From positions 1 through 64,000 of the forward strand of contig JADFDQ010000012.1 of assembly GCA_018262705.1 (NCBI GenBank): a DNA stretch of 64,000 nt, in the 5' to 3' direction. The notes under the pieces are model-generated. The model was not told where the DNA came from. It saw nothing but the letters and a program-made list of their open reading frames with translations, and did no database searches. This DNA comes from Xanthomonas sp. Its GTDB lineage: Bacteria > Pseudomonadota > Gammaproteobacteria > Xanthomonadales > Xanthomonadaceae. The position numbers were made by a program, and so were the translations under genes. Shown here piece by piece: positions 61,175 through 64,000 of the stretch (position 1 is its first letter; every line of letters starts with the position of its first letter).

Positions 61175-61603
61175 TTATTCGCGCAACCAGATTTGCTGGC
61201 GGCAAAAAAAAGTGATGCAGCCGGACATTGCCAGCCGGTAGCCACCGCCCTGCAGTTCGAGCTTGGCCCTGTAGTTCTTGCCATTTTCAGGGTCGAGCAC
61301 GCGGCCGCTCGCCCAGCGTCCGCTGCCATCGGGTCGTAGGCCCCAGAGGATGACCAGGCCGCGGATCGGATGGTCGCGGTTTTCTCCGCGGCACTCGGTG
61401 CACAGCGGATCCGGGCCGTTCTTCAGGTCCAGCACTTCGACCACGCGTCCGGCCAGCGTCCCGTCGCGGGCCTGATAAATTTCGACCACGGACTTGGGTT
61501 TTCCGGTCGAATCGTCGAGCGTTTTCCAGCGCCCGACCGGCGAGGTCTGCGCCTGGGCGATTACGGGAAGACACAGCAGTAGCAAGCCGAAGATCAGACG
61601 CAC
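61175..61603 (-). CDS. DUF2147 exported protein (copy 1)
   Basis: This 142-residue product has a signal peptide (MRLIFGLLLLCLPVIAQAQ) and then one DUF2147 domain: TSPVGRWKTLDDSTGKPKSV, PLCTECRGENRD, and the closing MSGCITFFCRQQIWLRE. Four cysteines sit in C-x-x-C and C-x5-C arrangements. The start is GTG 61603 with GGAG seven bases upstream. A paralogue lies 150 bp upstream on the same strand. The family is periplasmic and of unknown function. Confidence 0.88.
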   Translation of the reverse strand: MRLIFGLLLLCLPVIAQAQTSPVGRWKTLDDSTGKPKSVVEIYQARDGTLAGRVVEVLDLKNGPDPLCTECRGENRDHPIRGLVILWGLRPDGSGRWASGRVLDPENGKNYRAKLELQGGGYRLAMSGCITFFCRQQIWLRE

Positions 61604-61706
61604 ATCGACACTCCGCAGCCGTCGGGCGATTGTGCAAGCATCGCTTGAAATCACCCCCGCGTCGAGGGTGGGGCAAGACGATCGTTCATCGGGTGCCGGC
61701 AACACT

Positions 61707-61747
61707 TTCGCGGCGCGGGCCGTTGCGGAACGACCGCGCGCCGCGAA
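61707..61747. terminator. Long GC-rich hairpin between the two DUF2147 genes
   Basis: An 11-bp perfect stem (61707-61717 with 61737-61747) continues inward to CGTT (61721-61724) with AACG (61729-61732). There is no T-tract on either strand. It lies seven bases past the stop of the second DUF2147 gene and may end that transcript or stabilise its 3' end. Confidence 0.5.
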
Positions 61748-61753
61748 TGCAAA

Positions 61754-62188
61754 TCAATCGACGCGTACCCAGGTGGCGGTCTTGCAGAAGAAAGCCACGC
61801 AGCCCTTGACCTCCAGCTTGCGGCCGCCGTCGACCAGGCGAACCGATTTCGCCTTGAAATTGCGGTCGTCGGAAGGCTTGTAGCCATTGCCGTTGCCCCA
61901 GGTGCCGTTGCCGGTGGACCTGAGATTCCACAGGGTCACGATGCCGACGAAGGGCTTGTTCTTGTACTTGCCGCTGCAGCCGGTGCAGGTGGCCGGAAGG
62001 CCGAGATTTTCGGTAATTCGCGCCGCCAGGGTTCCGTTCTGTGCCTCGTAGACTTCCGTGATCGTCATGGGCTTGCCGCTCTCGTCGTCCAGCGTCCGCC
62101 ACTTGCCGATCGGCGATGCCAGGTTTTGCTGCGCGCTCGCGCCGAATGCGAACGTCGTGAGCACCGCTGCCAGGATTATGTTGCGCAT
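61754..62188 (-). CDS. DUF2147 exported protein (copy 2)
   Basis: This 144-residue product, parallel to the neighbouring copy, has a signal peptide (MRNIILAAVLTTFAFGASAQ), then ASPIGKWRTLDDESGKPMTI, PATCTGCSGKYKNKP and EVKGCVAFFCKTATWVRVD. The Cys pattern is the same. Copy 2 is less basic and has a Gly/Asn-rich segment (GNGTWGNGNGYKPSDDRN). A TATAAA box on its strand (62245-62240), about 50 bp upstream of the ATG, is a possible -10. Confidence 0.9.
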   Translation of the reverse strand: MRNIILAAVLTTFAFGASAQQNLASPIGKWRTLDDESGKPMTITEVYEAQNGTLAARITENLGLPATCTGCSGKYKNKPFVGIVTLWNLRSTGNGTWGNGNGYKPSDDRNFKAKSVRLVDGGRKLEVKGCVAFFCKTATWVRVD

Positions 62189-62387
62189 TTCCTACTCCCT
62201 CCACGGATGGTGCGGGACGCGGCGCGTCCCCGCCCCCGCTTTATACCCCATTCGCAGCGGTATGGAAGATTCCCGGCGCCCGGATTCAGGGTTTGCCCGA
62301 TTTCGGATGGCGGCTTGATCTGGGTCGCCGTTGCGTTCACGCTGCGGCGATAGACTGCACAAGTCCAAACAGCATCCTGATCCAGCC

Positions 62388-63233
62388 ATGTCGCGCTTGC
62401 CTTCCCACGCCGTTCAGGGCGAACTCAAACCGCTGCCCAATGCCCATAACGTCATCGCCGTCGGTTCCGGCAAGGGCGGGGTCGGCAAGTCCACGGTCGC
62501 TGTGAATCTGGCGCTGGCGCTGGTGGCGGAAGGCTTGAAGATCGGTATTCTTGATGCGGATATCTACGGGCCGAGCGTGCCGACCATGCTCGGCCTGTCG
62601 GGCAAGCCGGACAGTCCGGACGGCAAAAGCATCGAGCCGATGCGGGCTTACGGCATCGAGACCATGTCGATCGGCTTTTTGGTGGGCGACGACACCCCGA
62701 TGATCTGGCGCGGGCCGATGGTGACCCAGGCCTTGACCCAGTTGCTGCGCGACACCCGCTGGGACGATCTCGACATCCTCGTGGTCGACCTGCCGCCAGG
62801 CACCGGCGATATCCAGCTCACCATGGCGCAGCGCATCCCGGTGGCCGGGGCGCTGGTGGTGACGACGCCGCAGGAAATGGCGACCATGGACGCGCGCAAG
62901 GCGCTGAAGATGTTCGAGAAGGTCGAAATCCCCGTGCTCGGGCTGGTGGAAAACATGGCCGCGCACGTGTGCTCCAACTGCGGCCACGTCGAACACATCT
63001 TCGGAACGGGTGGGGCCGAGTGGATGTCCGGCCAGTACGGCGTGCCGGTGCTGGGCTCGCTGCCGCTGGAAATGGCCATTCGCGAACACGGCGACGCCGG
63101 CACTCCGATCGTCGTCGCCGAACCGAATTCGGCTGCAGCCCAAGCCTACCGTGCGACCGCGAAGGCGTTGCTGGAACGCCTGAAGGCGCGACCCAGGGTT
63201 CGCACCGGAATCATGGCTTCGCTGCTGGGGTGA
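62388..63233 (+). CDS. apbC: Iron-sulfur cluster carrier protein Mrp/ApbC
   Basis: This P-loop NTPase of the Mrp/NBP35 family carries iron-sulfur clusters to target proteins. The 281-residue product has the deviant Walker A GSGKGGVGKSTVAVNLALAL, switch regions DADIYGPSVPTMLG and VVDLPPGTGDIQLTMAQ, and the cluster-binding CSNC near residue 205. It lacks the N-terminal DUF59 domain of many Mrp proteins. It is divergent from the DUF2147 pair and in line with dcd 288 bp downstream. Confidence 0.95.
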   Translation: MSRLPSHAVQGELKPLPNAHNVIAVGSGKGGVGKSTVAVNLALALVAEGLKIGILDADIYGPSVPTMLGLSGKPDSPDGKSIEPMRAYGIETMSIGFLVGDDTPMIWRGPMVTQALTQLLRDTRWDDLDILVVDLPPGTGDIQLTMAQRIPVAGALVVTTPQEMATMDARKALKMFEKVEIPVLGLVENMAAHVCSNCGHVEHIFGTGGAEWMSGQYGVPVLGSLPLEMAIREHGDAGTPIVVAEPNSAAAQAYRATAKALLERLKARPRVRTGIMASLLG

Positions 63234-63296
63234 GCGGGGCGTTGAATGGTGCCGGCCGGGAGTTGGTGAGTGCTTGATAAGCAAACTGATCCTGTC

Positions 63297-63400
63297 GCCG
63301 TGGATGTGGCCAGCGCAGGGACACGCCGCGAGTACGTCCATGTAGGCTAATCGATGCCATCCATGTCATCGATTGTCCCTGCGCTGGCCACATCCACGGC
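63297..63400. repeat. Palindromic element B (26-27-bp arms, conserved one-sided core)
   Basis: Perfect inverted arms (63297-63322 with 63375-63400) enclose GACACGCCGCGAGTAC (63320-63335, two differences from element A), CCATGTAGGCT (63338-63348, identical in element A) and an 8-bp apical hairpin (63349-63356 with 63367-63374) that abuts the right arm. The conserved words form a one-sided bulge of about 25 bases. Arms and hairpin share no sequence with element A. It occupies the middle of the 287-bp spacer between apbC and dcd; nothing else is seen there. Confidence 0.78.
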
Positions 63401-63520
63401 TTGGTTATTTCGATTCGTTGGTGAAGGGATTGTGGCGTCCAGATTGCAGGTAACAGTCCACGACGAACCCGGGTGCGCCTGCCGGCTACAATTGCATTAT
63501 TACCGTCACTGGAACGACGT

Positions 63521-64000
63521 ATGAGCATCAAAAGCGACCGCTGGATCCGGCGCATGGCCGAGCAGCACGGCATGATCGCGCCGTACGAGCCGGGCCAGGT
63601 CAAGCAGGCCGACGGCCAGCGGATCGTCAGCTACGGCACCTCCAGCTACGGCTACGACGTGCGCTGTGCGCGCGAGTTCAAGGTGTTCACCAACATCAAT
63701 TCGACGATCGTGGATCCCAAGCACTTCGACCCGAAGAGCTTCGTCGACGTGGTCGGCGACGAGTGCATCATCCCGCCCAATTCGTTCGCGCTGGCGCGCA
63801 CAGTCGAATACTTCAGCATCCCGCGCGACACGCTGGTGGTCTGCCTCGGCAAGAGCACCTACGCGCGTTGCGGAATCATCGTGAACGTGACGCCGCTGGA
63901 ACCGGAGTGGGAAGGCCACGTGACGCTGGAGTTTTCCAACACCACGCCGCTGCCGGCGCGCATCTACGCCGGTGAGGGCGTGGCGCAGATGTTGTTTTTC
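63521..64000 (+). CDS. dcd: dCTP deaminase, N-terminal part (cut by window edge)
   Basis: Dcd converts dCTP to dUTP, the main source of dTMP in many gammaproteobacteria. The 160 codons in the window begin [20 protein letters not shown] and include [49 protein letters not shown] and [20 protein letters not shown], all typical of Dcd. About 30 residues are missing at the C-terminus. GGAA lies seven bases before ATG 63521. TACAAT at 63487-63492 may be its -10. Confidence 0.97.
   Translation, partial: MSIKSDRWIRRMAEQHGMIAPYEPGQVKQADGQRIVSYGTSSYGYDVRCAREFKVFTNINSTIVDPKHFDPKSFVDVVGDECIIPPNSFALARTVEYFSIPRDTLVVCLGKSTYARCGIIVNVTPLEPEWEGHVTLEFSNTTPLPARIYAGEGVAQMLFF

Overview
The window is a gene-dense, high-GC stretch of about 64 kb. 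It reads as the chromosome of a Xanthomonadaceae-type gammaproteobacterium (Xanthomonas / Lysobacter / Thermomonas relatives). This is inferred from the gene order tuf - tRNA-Trp - secE - nusG - rplKAJL - rpoBC, from protein sequence character, and from palindromic intergenic repeats of a style I associate with this family. I see no phage, plasmid, insertion sequence or CRISPR array.

Layout. 1-13.2 kb: translation/transcription operon (tuf end, tRNA-Trp, secE, nusG, L11, L1, L10, L7/L12, rpoB, rpoC) with structured spacers before rplJ and rpoB and between rpoB and rpoC. 13.3-19.4 kb: map, glnD, dapD, an ArsC/Spx-like gene and dapE, with two large palindromic elements. 19.4-25.1 kb: a penicillin-acylase-family enzyme, asnB behind what looks like an asparagine-codon attenuator, and a cytoplasmic NarX/DegS-type kinase with a LuxR-type regulator. 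25.2-34.1 kb: a complete cbb3 oxidase and assembly block (ccoNOQP, a small membrane gene, ccoG, ccoH, ccoI, ccoS, a COG2836-type membrane protein), all on the minus strand. 34.2-36.7 kb: an FNR-type regulator, a DUF2249 protein and a multi-pass membrane protein. 36.9-40.0 kb: nadA, nadB and a small exported protein. 40.0-47.1 kb: a minus-strand group with NnrS, a SirB2-like protein, a group II PLP decarboxylase, a Cds1-like cysteine-metabolism enzyme, a second FNR-type regulator and hemN. 47.3-53.1 kb: tpm, parC, an AbrB/Doc toxin-antitoxin pair, nnrD and tsaE. 53.2-64 kb: an AmiC-type amidase, mutL, a DUF1684 lipoprotein, a TraB/GumN protein, an RnfB-like ferredoxin, metG, two DUF2147 genes, mrp and the start of dcd.

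How it fits together. The middle third is a low-oxygen / nitric-oxide module: a high-affinity terminal oxidase with its copper and redox assembly factors, two 4-cysteine FNR sensors, oxygen-independent haem synthesis (hemN) and NnrS. A perfect FNR palindrome sits exactly 41.5 bp upstream of the hemN ATG with a good -10, predicting a leaderless FNR-activated mRNA.

The most notable signals are (1) a short reading frame with seven Asn codons in ten, followed by the clearest intrinsic terminator in the window, 45-50 bp before the asparagine synthetase gene asnB: a likely ribosome-mediated attenuator; (2) two palindromic elements (17.6 and 63.3 kb) that share a one-sided conserved core but have unrelated, individually perfect arms; and (3) structured RNA candidates upstream of rpoB and at the 5' end of the rnfB-like gene.
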